A DNA stretch of 64,000 bases from Lapillicoccus jejuensis. GTDB lineage: Bacteria; Actinomycetota; Actinomycetes; Actinomycetales; Dermatophilaceae. The first letter of the stretch is position 1. Each line of letters begins with the position of its first letter. Below, in pieces: positions 44,356 to 52,250 of this stretch. The translations under genes and the position numbers were made by a program. The stretch lies in contig NZ_VFMN01000001.1 of NCBI RefSeq assembly GCF_006715055.1, positions 3,782,001 to 3,846,000 on the forward strand, read 5' to 3'. The notes under the pieces are model-generated. The model had not been told where the DNA came from. It ran no database searches and saw only the letters and a program-made list of their open reading frames with translations.

Positions 44356-45327
44356 TCATCGAGCCCGGGGATGGGCTCCGGCGTACACCTCGAGCAGCCG
44401 CTGGACCGAGACGAGCGTGTAGACCTGCGTCGTCGTCACCGACGCGTGACCGAGCAGCTCCTGCACGACGCGGACGTCGGCCCCGCCGTCGAGCAGGTGG
44501 GTGGCGAACGAGTGCCGCAGGGTGTGCGGCGAGACGTGGGCGCTCAGCCCGGCCCGGTCGGCGACCTGCTGGAGCACCGCCCAGGCACCCTGGCGCGAGA
44601 GCCGCCCACCCCGCAGCCCGAGGAAGAGCGCGGGGGTCCCGCGCCCGGCGGCCGCCAGGGCCGGACGACCCCGCACGAGGTACGCCGCCAGGGCCTCGCG
44701 CGCGTACCGGCCGACGGGGACCAGTCGCTCCTTGCCGCCCTTGCCGAGCAGCCGGACGGTGCCCGTGCCCTCCCGGCCCGCCTCCGGCTCCAGACCCTGC
44801 ACGTCGTCGACGTCGAGCGCGACGGCCTCCCCGATCCGCGCCCCCACCCCGTAGAGCAGCTCGAGCAGCGCGCGGTCGCGCAGGGCCGCCGGGGTGTCCC
44901 CCAGCGACGCGGCCGTCAGCAGCCGCTCGACGTCGTCGACCGGGATCGCCTTCGGCAGCCGGGCGGGCGGGGTCGGCGGGCTGACGTCGGCCGCCGGGTC
45001 GGTGGCGGTGGCCCCCTCGAGGGCGAGGAAGCGGTGCAGCCCCCGCACGGCGACGAGGGTGCGCGCGGCCGACGACGCCGCGAGCGGGCGGTGGCCGGCG
45101 GTGCCCTCGCGCAGCTCGGCGAGGAAGTCGGTGACGTCGCGCTCGCTCGCCTCCGCGGCGGCGGCGCGCCCCCGGCGGGCGAGGAACTCGCCGTACCGTC
45201 GCAGGTCGCGGCGGTACGACGCGAGGGTGTTGGCCGACGCCCCCCGCTCCACCTCGAGGTGGTCCAGCCAGCCGCGCACCTCGCGGGCCACCCGCGCGGG
45301 GACCTCGGGCACGGGGTCGGGCGGCAC
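44356..45327 (-). CDS. xerD: Site-specific tyrosine recombinase XerD
   Basis: A 323-residue tyrosine recombinase that resolves chromosome dimers at dif with XerC. The catalytic set is complete: Arg164 ([14 protein letters not shown]), Lys199 region ([11 protein letters not shown]), His268 and Arg271 ([29 protein letters not shown]), His294, and Tyr303 (TTQVYTLVS). N-terminal SAM-like core-binding domain at about 12-105. GTG or ATG start at 45327. In mycobacteria xerD lies a few genes upstream of parA-scpAB, as here. Not part of a mobile element. Confidence 0.95.
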   Translation of the reverse strand: MPPDPVPEVPARVAREVRGWLDHLEVERGASANTLASYRRDLRRYGEFLARRGRAAAAEASERDVTDFLAELREGTAGHRPLAASSAARTLVAVRGLHRFLALEGATATDPAADVSPPTPPARLPKAIPVDDVERLLTAASLGDTPAALRDRALLELLYGVGARIGEAVALDVDDVQGLEPEAGREGTGTVRLLGKGGKERLVPVGRYAREALAAYLVRGRPALAAAGRGTPALFLGLRGGRLSRQGAWAVLQQVADRAGLSAHVSPHTLRHSFATHLLDGGADVRVVQELLGHASVTTTQVYTLVSVQRLLEVYAGAHPRAR

Positions 45328-45380
45328 GCCACGAGGGTAGCCACGCGGCTAGCGTGTGGTCCCCCGAGCCAGGAGCGCTG

Positions 45381-45800
45381 ATGGACGCCGTGACCCCCGT
45401 GACCCCACCCCCCGCCGTCCGCCGCTGGCACGCCGTCGTCGCCGCGCCCGACCCCGCCGCGCGCGACGTGCTGCTGGCCGACCTGCTGGACGACGACGTC
45501 GTGTTCCGGTCCCCGGCCGTCCACTCGCCGCAGGAGGGGCGGCTGCTGACGACGACGTACCTACGGGCGGCGACGACCGTCCTCGGCCCGACGCTGCGCT
45601 ACGAGCGGGAGCTCGTGACCGGCGACAGCGCGTGCCTGGAGTTCCACGCCGACCTCGGTGGCACCCTCGTCCACGGCGTCGACCTGCTGCGCTGGGGGGC
45701 CGACGACCGGCTGGTCGAGTTCACCGTCATGGTCCGCCCGCTGCGGGGCCTCACCGTCCTCGTGGAGCGGATGCAGGCGGCGCTGCAGGACGCGTCGTGA
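45381..45800 (+). CDS. SnoaL-like/NTF2-fold protein
   Basis: A 139-residue cone-shaped-barrel protein of the SnoaL-like/nuclear transport factor 2 superfamily. Recognisable are the N-terminal helix AVRRWHAVVAAPDPAARDVLLADLLDDDVVFRSP and the strand pattern RYERELVTGDSACLEFHADLGGTLVHGVDLLRWGADDRLVEFTVMVRP. The family includes small enzymes and ligand binders; no function can be named. ATG 45381 has AGGAG ahead. The stop overlaps the next start as GTGA. Confidence 0.75.
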   Translation: MDAVTPVTPPPAVRRWHAVVAAPDPAARDVLLADLLDDDVVFRSPAVHSPQEGRLLTTTYLRAATTVLGPTLRYERELVTGDSACLEFHADLGGTLVHGVDLLRWGADDRLVEFTVMVRPLRGLTVLVERMQAALQDAS

Positions 45801-46417
45801 GGCTGTACGCCGACCTGCCCGCGCGGCGCACGCGGCAGGTCGTCGCCGACGTGCTCGTGCTGGCCTGGGTCGTCGCCTTCGCCCTCGCCGGGCGCGCCGT
45901 CCACGACACGGTCCTGCGCCTGCAGGGTCCGGCCGACCGGCTCACGAGCGCCGGCTCGTCGTTCGGCTCGAGCATGCAGGGGGCCGCGGAGCAGCTCGGG
46001 CGGCTGCCCGGGGTCGGCGACGCGCTGCGCCGGCCGTTCGACAGCGCCGCCGGGTCGGGCGCCGAGCTGACCCGGGCCGGGCAGGACCTCGCCGACGCCG
46101 CCGGCCACCTGGCCCTGGTCCTCGGTCTCGTCGTCGCCCTCGTGCCCGTCTCGATCGTCGTCCTGCCGTGGCTGCTGCTGCGGCTGCGCTGGGTGCACCG
46201 CGCCGCCGCGGTCGGTCGGGTGGCGGCGGGCGACCTCGACCTCGTCGCGCTGCGGGCGCTGGCCCACCAGCCCGTACGACGCCTCGCCGCCCTCGGCCCC
46301 GCGCCGGCCCGGGCGTGGCGCGAGGGCGACCCGGTCGCCGTACGACGCCTCGCCGAGCTGGAGCTGACCTCGCTCGGTCTCAGGCCCCCGTGGACGCGGC
46401 CGGCTCCACCCGAGTGA
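45797..46417 (+). CDS. Uncharacterised two-helix membrane protein
   Basis: A 206-residue protein. A transmembrane helix near the N terminus (VVADVLVLAWVVAFALAGRAV) is followed by an extracytoplasmic segment of about 80 residues (GPADRLTSAGSSFGSSMQGAAEQLGRLPGVGDALRRPF). A second helix follows (LALVLGLVVALVPVSIVVLPWLLL), then a basic cytoplasmic tail containing RRLAAL and RRLAEL repeats. No family recognised. GTG 45797 overlaps the upstream stop. The 3' end overlaps the convergent hisS gene by 38 bp. Confidence 0.75.
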   Translation: MRLYADLPARRTRQVVADVLVLAWVVAFALAGRAVHDTVLRLQGPADRLTSAGSSFGSSMQGAAEQLGRLPGVGDALRRPFDSAAGSGAELTRAGQDLADAAGHLALVLGLVVALVPVSIVVLPWLLLRLRWVHRAAAVGRVAAGDLDLVALRALAHQPVRRLAALGPAPARAWREGDPVAVRRLAELELTSLGLRPPWTRPAPPE

Positions 46418-47759
46418 CGCTCGGGCGCCGGTCGGCGGCGGGGCACTCCCAGGTCGTGGCGTCGGCGGCGACCTGCTCCCCGGTGCGGATGTCCTTGACC
46501 TCGTCGCCGCCGGTGTCGCGAGCCGCACCGGGGAACCAGACGTAGGGGATCCCGCGCCGCTCGGCGTAGCGGATCTGCTTGCCGAACCTCGCCGCGCTCG
46601 GCGCCACCTCGCAGGCGGTGCCGCGGGCCCGCAGGGCCGCCGCGACCGCGGTCGAGCGGGGCCGGTCGGCCTCGTCGACGAGCGCCACGAGCACGGCCGC
46701 CGGCGTCTTGCGCGAGGCGGTGAGCAGGCCCTTGCCGACGAGCAGCCCGAGCAGCCGCGAGACCCCGATGGAGATCCCGACGCCGGGGTAGGTCGTGCGC
46801 CCGTCGGAGGCGAGGGCGTCGTACCGGCCCCCGGAGCAGAACGACCCCCAGGACTCGAAGCCGAGCAGCTGCGTCTCGTAGACCGTGCCCGTGTAGTAGT
46901 CGAGCCCGCGGGCGATCCGCAGGTCGGCGACGATCCGGCCGGGCGCGTGCTCGGCGCCGGCGCGGACCACGGCGGCGAGCGCCTCGAGCCCCTCGTCGAG
47001 GACCGGGTGCTGCACCCCGAGGGCGCGGACCTGCTCGACGAAGCCGAGGTCGGCGGTGCGGATCCGGGCCAGGGCCAGGCACACCGCGGCCTGCTCGGGG
47101 CTCGCGCCCGCAGCGACCAGCTGCTCGGTGACGGCGTCGGCGCCGATCTTGTCGAGCTTGTCGACGATCCGCAGGACGGTGGCCACGCCGACGCTCTCGT
47201 CGAGGCCGACCCCGCGGTAGACCCCCTCGGGGATCTTGCGGTCGTTGACCTGGATGACGAAGTCGCCGACCGGGAAGCGCTCGAAGACGTCGGCGATGAC
47301 TAGCGGCATCTCGGCCTCGTAGTGCGCCGGGAGCTCTCCGGCGCCGACGACGTCGATGTCGGCCTGGGTGAACTCGCGGTAGCGCCCCTCCTGGGGCCGC
47401 TCGCCGCGCCACACCTTCTGGATCTGGTAGCGCTTGAACGGGAAGTCGAGCTTCCCGGCGTTCTCGAGGACGTAGCGCGCGAAGGGCACGGTGAGGTCGA
47501 AGTGCAGACCGAGCTCGCCGTCCGACCCGCCGCGCTCCTGCGAGCGGGCGGCGAGCCGGGTGACCCCGTAGATCTCCTTGTCGGCGTCGCCGCCCTTGCC
47601 GAGCAGGCGCTCGACCGGCTCGACGGCGCGCGTCTCGACCGAGGAGAAGCCGTGCAGCTCGAACACCTCGCGGACGACGTCGAGGAAGCGCTGCTCGACG
47701 ATGCGCTCCTGGGGCAGGAGCTCGGGGAAGCCGCTGAGCGGGAGGACCTTGCTGCTCAC
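46380..47759 (-). CDS. hisS: Histidyl-tRNA synthetase
   Basis: A 459-residue class II aminoacyl-tRNA synthetase. Motif 2 is KRYQIQKVWRGERPQEGRYREFTQADIDVVG. The histidine motifs are RIARGLDYYTGTVYE and GGRYDAL, and motif 3 is GVGISIGVSRLLGLL. The C-terminal anticodon-binding domain holds VLVALVDEADRPRSTAVAAALRARG. Length is on the long side (usual 420), with a KDIRTGEQVAADATTWECPAAD tail as found in other actinobacteria. GTG 47759 overlaps the upstream hydrolase stop as GTGA. Confidence 0.96.
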   Translation of the reverse strand: MSSKVLPLSGFPELLPQERIVEQRFLDVVREVFELHGFSSVETRAVEPVERLLGKGGDADKEIYGVTRLAARSQERGGSDGELGLHFDLTVPFARYVLENAGKLDFPFKRYQIQKVWRGERPQEGRYREFTQADIDVVGAGELPAHYEAEMPLVIADVFERFPVGDFVIQVNDRKIPEGVYRGVGLDESVGVATVLRIVDKLDKIGADAVTEQLVAAGASPEQAAVCLALARIRTADLGFVEQVRALGVQHPVLDEGLEALAAVVRAGAEHAPGRIVADLRIARGLDYYTGTVYETQLLGFESWGSFCSGGRYDALASDGRTTYPGVGISIGVSRLLGLLVGKGLLTASRKTPAAVLVALVDEADRPRSTAVAAALRARGTACEVAPSAARFGKQIRYAERRGIPYVWFPGAARDTGGDEVKDIRTGEQVAADATTWECPAADRRPSVTRVEPAASTGA

Positions 47760-48451
47760 GCGGTCAATCCTCGCAGGTAGGGGTTGCCGGCCCGCTCGTG
47801 GCCGATGGTCGTCGCGCTGCCGTGCCCGGGCAGGACGAGGGTGTCGTCGGCCATCGGCAGCACGACGTCGCGCAGCGAGCGCAGCATCGCCTCGTGGTCG
47901 CCGCCCGGCAGGTCGGTGCGCCCGATCGACCCGGCGAAGAGGACGTCGCCGCTGAGGCAGGTCGAGGTGACGTCGGCGCCGGCGACCTGGGGGACGTCGT
48001 CGAGGGTGAAGACGACCGACCCCTCGGTGTGCCCGGGGGCGTGCCGGACCCCCACGGAGAGGCCGGCGAGCTCGAGGGTCCGCCCGTCCGTGATCTCGAC
48101 GACCCGCTCGGGCTCGCGCCACTGCGTCGCCGGCCCGAACTGCTGCTCGAACATGCCCAGCAGCTGCGGCGAGACCGTCGCCATGAGGTCGTGCAGCCGG
48201 TAGGCGTCGTCGGTGTGCAGGTACGCCGCCAGCTCGCCGCCGCACACCGGCGTCACCGACCACACGTGGTCGACGTGGCCGTGGGTGAGCAGCACGGCGG
48301 CCGGGCGCAGGCGGTGCTCACGCAGCACCTCGGCCAGCTGGTCCTCGATGCCGACCCCGGGGTCGACGACGAGGCACTCCTGACCCGGACCGGTGGCCAG
48401 GACGTAGCAGTTGGTGCCGAACGCGGCGGCGGGGAAGGCGACGGTGAGCAC
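47756..48451 (-). CDS. MBL-fold metallo-hydrolase (glyoxalase II-like)
   Basis: A 231-residue metallo-beta-lactamase-fold enzyme. Metal ligands are in LLTHGHVDHVW (His57, His59, Asp61, His62), GVRHAPGHTEGSVVF and the C-terminal LPGHGSATTIGHER. It resembles hydroxyacylglutathione hydrolases and related thioesterases; the true thioester here would not be glutathione-based if the host makes mycothiol. Start GTG 48451. It precedes hisS, as in many actinobacteria, and is divergent from the cyclophilin gene. Confidence 0.9.
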   Translation of the reverse strand: MLTVAFPAAAFGTNCYVLATGPGQECLVVDPGVGIEDQLAEVLREHRLRPAAVLLTHGHVDHVWSVTPVCGGELAAYLHTDDAYRLHDLMATVSPQLLGMFEQQFGPATQWREPERVVEITDGRTLELAGLSVGVRHAPGHTEGSVVFTLDDVPQVAGADVTSTCLSGDVLFAGSIGRTDLPGGDHEAMLRSLRDVVLPMADDTLVLPGHGSATTIGHERAGNPYLRGLTA

Positions 48452-48487
48452 GAGGGCAGGCTACTGACCGCCGTACGGCGTCCTCGC

Positions 48488-48559
48488 GGGGCTCGCTGCG
48501 GGGCTCGGCCCGGGGCTCCGTACGGGGCTCCGTACGGGGCTCCGTACGGAGCTGCGTAC
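48488..48559. repeat. 12-bp tandem repeat, about 6 units, in an intergenic region
   Basis: Units of the form GGGGCTCCGTAC repeat with 12-bp period: three identical central copies flanked by diverged ones (GGGGCTCGCTGC, GGGGCTCGGCCC, GGAGCTGCGTAC). The region lies between the divergent starts of the MBL-fold gene (48451) and ppi (48786); the rest of this 334-bp gap contains only the ppi -10 element and leader. Confidence 0.9.
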
Positions 48560-48625
48560 GGCGATCGTCATGCAGTCGTGACCCCCGCGGGGACCGACCG
48601 GGTGTGGCTCCACGGGGGCTCTGCC

Positions 48626-48631
48626 TAGACT
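48626..48631 (+). promoter_or_regulatory. -10 element of the cyclophilin/DUF349 transcript
   Basis: TAGACT (TANNNT). Transcription near 48639 leaves a leader of about 147 nt before the GTG at 48786. No good -35 at 17 bases. Confidence 0.45.
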
Positions 48632-48785
48632 GGCTGCCCGTGCCCGGCCGACGCCGGTCACGGGTGCGCCCCCGAGGGTGGGTGGCGCCGGCGAGACGTG
48701 GCGGGTGGCCTCGATCCGGGCAGGGTCCGGGGCCGCCGTCGGCAACGCGACGGGCACCGTGCCCGCGCAGAAGGAGGCCCGGTCC

Positions 48786-49568
48786 GTGCGAGACAAGCAG
48801 GCGATCTTCGCCGTCGTGGGTGTGCTGGTGGTGGTGGCGGCGTTCGTCGTCGCGGCCAACCTGCTCACCCGGCCGAAGTCGGACCCCCCGGCGGCCACCC
48901 CCACGAGCCAGTCCTCGGCCACCCCGGAGGCCGGCGCGACGACCTCCGCCACCCCGACCGCCACGCCCAAGGTCCTCGCCGGCTGCCAGCCCGTGCCGAA
49001 GCCCCAGGCCACCCCGAAGAAGCCGACCGGGACCCCCGACGTCGCCGCCGCCAAGGGCAAGACCTTCACGGCGACCATCGACACCACCTGCGGCAAGATC
49101 ACGGTGGAGCTGTTCGGCACCAAGGCGCCGGCCGCGGTGTCGTCGTTCGTCTTCCTGTCGAAGAACGACTACTACGCCGACAGCCCCTGCCACCGCCTCA
49201 CCGGCCAGGCGCAGGGCATCTTCGTCCTCCAGTGCGGCGACTCGACGGGCACCGGCAGCGGCCCCGGCCCGGGCTACCACTACGGCGTCGAGAACGTCCC
49301 GAGCAACGACGTGTACAAGCGCGGCGTGCTGGCGATGGCCCGCAAGTCCGGTGACCCGAACAGCAACAGCGACCAGTTCTTCATCGTCTACAAGGACACG
49401 ACGCTGCCGAAGTCGGGCGACGGCTCGGGCTACACCGTGTTCGGGCAGGTGACCAGCGGCCTCGACATCGTCGACAAGATCGCCGCCGCCGGGATCAACC
49501 CGTCCGACCAGACCTCGCCGCTGGCGCCCATCAGCATCCTCGGCACGACGACCACCCCGAAGGCCTGA
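48786..49568 (+). CDS. Membrane-anchored cyclophilin-type peptidyl-prolyl isomerase
   Basis: A 260-residue protein: an N-terminal transmembrane helix (IFAVVGVLVVVAAFVVAANLL), a Thr/Pro-rich linker, and a cyclophilin domain at about 95-255. Domain blocks are ITVELFGTKAPAAVSSFVFL, CHRLTGQAQGIFVLQCGDSTGTGSGGPGY (catalytic Arg in CHR) and SNSDQFFIVYKDT. It catalyses cis-trans proline isomerisation, probably outside the membrane. GTG 48786 has AAGGAGG eight bases ahead, so the longer upstream frame is not used. In mycobacteria a cyclophilin gene also precedes rel. Confidence 0.92.
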   Translation: MRDKQAIFAVVGVLVVVAAFVVAANLLTRPKSDPPAATPTSQSSATPEAGATTSATPTATPKVLAGCQPVPKPQATPKKPTGTPDVAAAKGKTFTATIDTTCGKITVELFGTKAPAAVSSFVFLSKNDYYADSPCHRLTGQAQGIFVLQCGDSTGTGSGPGPGYHYGVENVPSNDVYKRGVLAMARKSGDPNSNSDQFFIVYKDTTLPKSGDGSGYTVFGQVTSGLDIVDKIAAAGINPSDQTSPLAPISILGTTTTPKA

Positions 49569-49570
49569 TC

Positions 49571-51223
49571 GTGAGCGACATCGAGCAGACACAGCACACG
49601 GACGCGCCGACCGAGGAGACCGAGCTGGTCGCCTCGGAGGAGTCGACGCCCGAGACCCCCCAGGTCCCCGTCGAGGAGCCCACCGTCGAGGAGCCCACCG
49701 TCGAGGAGCCCACCGTCGAGGAGCCCACCGTCGAGGAGCCCACCGTCGAGGAGCCCACCGCCGAGGAGCCCACCGCCGAGGAGCCCACCGCCGAGGAGCC
49801 CACCGCCGAGGAGCCCACCGCCGAGGAGCCCACCGCCGAGGATCCCACCGCCGAGGATCCCACCGCCGAGCAGCCGCACGTCCCGACCCCGGCCGAGGTC
49901 GTCGCGCACGCCGCTCCCCCGGCCGTCCCCTCGCCGGCGATGCTGGCCCGCCCGTCGGCGGCCAGCGCCGCCCTGCGCGAGTTCGGGCGCGTCGGCGACG
50001 ACGGCGTCGTCTTCGTCAAGACCCCCGACGGGGGCGAGCGCGAGGTCGGCTCCTACCCCGGCGCCACCCCCGGTGGGGCCCTCGCCTACTACGGACGCAA
50101 GTACGACGAGCTGCTCGCCGCCGCCGACCTGCTCCTGCAGCGCCTCCAGCAGACCGAGGTCTCGGCCAAGGACGCCGAGGAGAGCTACGCCCACCTGCGC
50201 GAGCAGACCCGTGAGCCGCGCGCGGTCGGCGACCTGGCCGCCCTCGAGTCCCGTGTCGAGCAGGTCCACGCCCTCGTCACCGCCCGCCGCGAGGAGGAGA
50301 CCGCCACCCGCGCCGCCGCCCGCGAGGAGGCCCGGGCCCACCGGGAGACCCTCGTCGCCGAGGCGGAGAAGATCGCCGCCCAGCCGCCGGAGCGCGTGCA
50401 GTGGAAGAGCAGCGGCGCCCGGATGCGCGAGCTGCTCGACGAGTGGAAGCAGCACCAGCGCACCGGCCCGCGCCTGGACCGCACGAGCGAGACGGCGATG
50501 TGGCAGCGCTTCAGCGTGGCCCGCAACAGCTTCGACCGCGCCCGTCGGGTCTGGTTCGCGCAGCTGGACACCCAGCAGTCCGAGGCCAAGGCCACCAAGA
50601 CCCGCCTGGTCGCGGACGCCGAGCGGCTGTCGACGAGCAAGGACTGGGCGCCGACCGCGGGCGCGTTCAAGCGGCTCATGGACGAGTGGCGCCGCGCCGG
50701 TCGCGCCGGCCGTCAGGACGACGACGCGCTGTGGGCCCGCTTCCGCGCCGCCCAGGACGCGTTCTTCGAGGCCAAGGACGCCGTCGTGGCCGCCGAGGAA
50801 GAGGGCTACCGGGGCAACCTCGTCGTCAAGGAGCAGCTCCTCGTCGAGGCCGAGCAGATCCTGCCGGTGACCGACCTCGAGCGCGCCAAGACCGCCCTGC
50901 GCAGCATCCAGGACCGCTGGGACAAGGCCGGCAAGGTCCCCCGCGCGGACCTCGAGCGCACCGAGAAGGCCCTACGGCGCGTCGAGCAGGCCGTCCGGGA
51001 CGTCGAGGACCGCAAGTGGTCCTCCACCAACCCCGAGGCCGCCGCCCGGGCCCAGTCCCTCGTCACCCAGCTCGAGGGCGCCGTCGCCGATCTGCGCGCC
51101 GACCTCGAGAAGGCCGAGGCGTCGGGCAACGCGCGCAAGGTCGAGCAGGCCCGCTCCGCCCTCGAGGCGCGCGAGGCGTGGCTGGCCCAGGCCCGCGCCG
51201 GCCTCGAGGAGTTCGGCGGCTGA
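49571..51223 (+). CDS. DUF349-domain protein with a VEEPT-repeat N terminus
   Basis: A 550-residue cytoplasmic, strongly helical protein. Residues about 34-98 are thirteen five-residue units (VEEPT, AEEPT, AEDPT) encoded by a 15-bp repeat. The rest holds three DUF349 repeats, recognisable as WKSSGARMRELLDEWKQHQ ... LWQRFSVARNSFDRAR-type segments and PTAGAFKRLMDEWRRAGRAGRQDDDALWARFRAAQDAFFEAKDA. The C-terminal region is coiled coil. Function of DUF349 is unknown. GTG 49571 follows the cyclophilin stop by 2 bp, so the two are co-transcribed. Confidence 0.88.
   Translation: MSDIEQTQHTDAPTEETELVASEESTPETPQVPVEEPTVEEPTVEEPTVEEPTVEEPTVEEPTAEEPTAEEPTAEEPTAEEPTAEEPTAEDPTAEDPTAEQPHVPTPAEVVAHAAPPAVPSPAMLARPSAASAALREFGRVGDDGVVFVKTPDGGEREVGSYPGATPGGALAYYGRKYDELLAAADLLLQRLQQTEVSAKDAEESYAHLREQTREPRAVGDLAALESRVEQVHALVTARREEETATRAAAREEARAHRETLVAEAEKIAAQPPERVQWKSSGARMRELLDEWKQHQRTGPRLDRTSETAMWQRFSVARNSFDRARRVWFAQLDTQQSEAKATKTRLVADAERLSTSKDWAPTAGAFKRLMDEWRRAGRAGRQDDDALWARFRAAQDAFFEAKDAVVAAEEEGYRGNLVVKEQLLVEAEQILPVTDLERAKTALRSIQDRWDKAGKVPRADLERTEKALRRVEQAVRDVEDRKWSSTNPEAAARAQSLVTQLEGAVADLRADLEKAEASGNARKVEQARSALEAREAWLAQARAGLEEFGG
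49670..49864. repeat. 15-bp tandem repeat, 13 units
   Basis: Units GTCGAGGAGCCCACC (six), GCCGAGGAGCCCACC (five) and GCCGAGGATCCCACC (two) follow each other exactly in frame. The blockwise variants indicate local expansion of already mutated copies. Confidence 0.97.
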
Positions 51224-51242
51224 CGGCGGGTCGATCCGGGTC

Positions 51243-52091
51243 GTGAGGGCGACGTCGACCGTCCCGGCCTTCCGGGCGATGGCCGACCTCCCCAGCGCGC
51301 AGCGGCGTCGTACGGCGTGGTCCGCCTACGAGGCCGACGCCGCCGAGGCGTTCTCCGTCTACTTCGGCGGCTGGGCGTCACGCGCGGCGGTGCAGGCCGC
51401 AGCGGACGCCGCACCTGACCTGCTCGACGGGCTCGAGGAGCGCGAGGCTCGCGCCCTGTCGGCGGCCCGGGCGGCCGAGCTCGTGCTGCGGGACGCCGGC
51501 CTGCTCGAGGCCGGACCCGACGACGACCTCGACGTGGTGCTCCTCGTGGGCGTCGGCGCCTCGAACGGGTGGGTGGCACCGTTGCACGGCCGTCCGACGC
51601 TCTTCCTCGCCCTCGAGCTGCTCCCGCCGACGCCGTACGACGTCGTGCTGGCGGTGCACGAGGCGGTGCACCTCGCCGTCGAGCGGCGTCGCCCGGACGC
51701 GCCGTGGCCGGACGGTCTCGTGCAGGCCGTCGTCGACGAAGGTCTGGCCACCGTGCTCAGCCGCCGCCTCGTCCCTGGTCTCGCCGAGAGCGCCTACCTC
51801 TGGTTCGACGACGACCACGGGGAGTGGGTCCGGGCCTGCGAGGTGGCGGCGGCCGGGCTGCGGCTCCGCGCCCTCACCGCCCTCACCGACGACGCCTCGG
51901 CCGACGACCTCTTCCTGATGGGGCGCGGCGGTGCGGCACCGGAGCGCGGCGGTTACTGGCTGGCTGACCGGGTGATGACGCAGGTGCTGTCGACGCACGG
52001 CCTCGACGACGTCATCGGGTGGACCCACTCCGACGCGACCGCGATCGTCTCGCGCGCTCTCGAGGGCCCTCCGCGAGTCGCGCCCACCTGA
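51243..52091 (+). CDS. Predicted HExxH zinc-dependent peptidase-like protein (unrecognised family)
   Basis: A 282-residue soluble protein with a gluzincin-like metal site: HEAVH at 139-143 (VVLAVHEAVHLAVERRR) and, 23 residues on, VVDEGLATVLSRRLVPG with Glu166 as a third ligand candidate. Other visible features are VVLLVGVGASNGWVAPLHGRPTLFLALELLPP before the helix, and a helical C-terminal half with WVRACEVAAAGLRLRALTALTDD. No signal peptide, so it is cytoplasmic. I do not recognise the family; it resembles DUF2268-type predicted proteases only in the motif layout. GTG 51243 is 19 bp after the DUF349 stop. Confidence 0.75.
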   Translation: MRATSTVPAFRAMADLPSAQRRRTAWSAYEADAAEAFSVYFGGWASRAAVQAAADAAPDLLDGLEEREARALSAARAAELVLRDAGLLEAGPDDDLDVVLLVGVGASNGWVAPLHGRPTLFLALELLPPTPYDVVLAVHEAVHLAVERRRPDAPWPDGLVQAVVDEGLATVLSRRLVPGLAESAYLWFDDDHGEWVRACEVAAAGLRLRALTALTDDASADDLFLMGRGGAAPERGGYWLADRVMTQVLSTHGLDDVIGWTHSDATAIVSRALEGPPRVAPT

Positions 52092-52099
52092 CGCACGTC

Positions 52100-52245
52100 G
52101 CGCACGCGGTGCTGGGATCCATCAATTGCTGGGTTTTAGCGCAGCCCCCCGCACACGCGGTGCTGGGATCCATCAATTGATGGGTTTCAGCGCAGCCCGT
52201 CGCGCACGCGGTGCTGGGATCCATCAATTGATGGGTTCCAGCGCG
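52100..52245 (+). repeat. Three 51-bp tandem repeats, each containing a hairpin
   Basis: Copies begin at 52100, 52151 and 52202 (exact 51-bp period). Each has GCGCACGCGGT, then GCTGGGATCCATCAATTG and a matching ATGGGTTCCAGC-type arm. Copy 3 forms a 13-bp stem with two G-U pairs around CAATTG. In copies 1 and 2 the outer-arm changes (CC to TC to TT) still allow G-U pairs in plus-strand RNA. It fills the 159-bp gap between the convergent HExxH and rel genes and is much less GC-rich than its surroundings. Role unknown; a 3' RNA structure or terminator is most likely. Confidence 0.9.
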
Positions 52246-52250
52246 CGGAG

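Noticed and set aside
44356-45327. Phage or integrative-element integrase
   Set aside because: Size, sequence and location near parA-scpAB identify it as housekeeping XerD; no attachment-site repeats or element genes are nearby.
52100-52245. CRISPR array
   Set aside because: Units are contiguous with no variable spacers and no cas genes are present.
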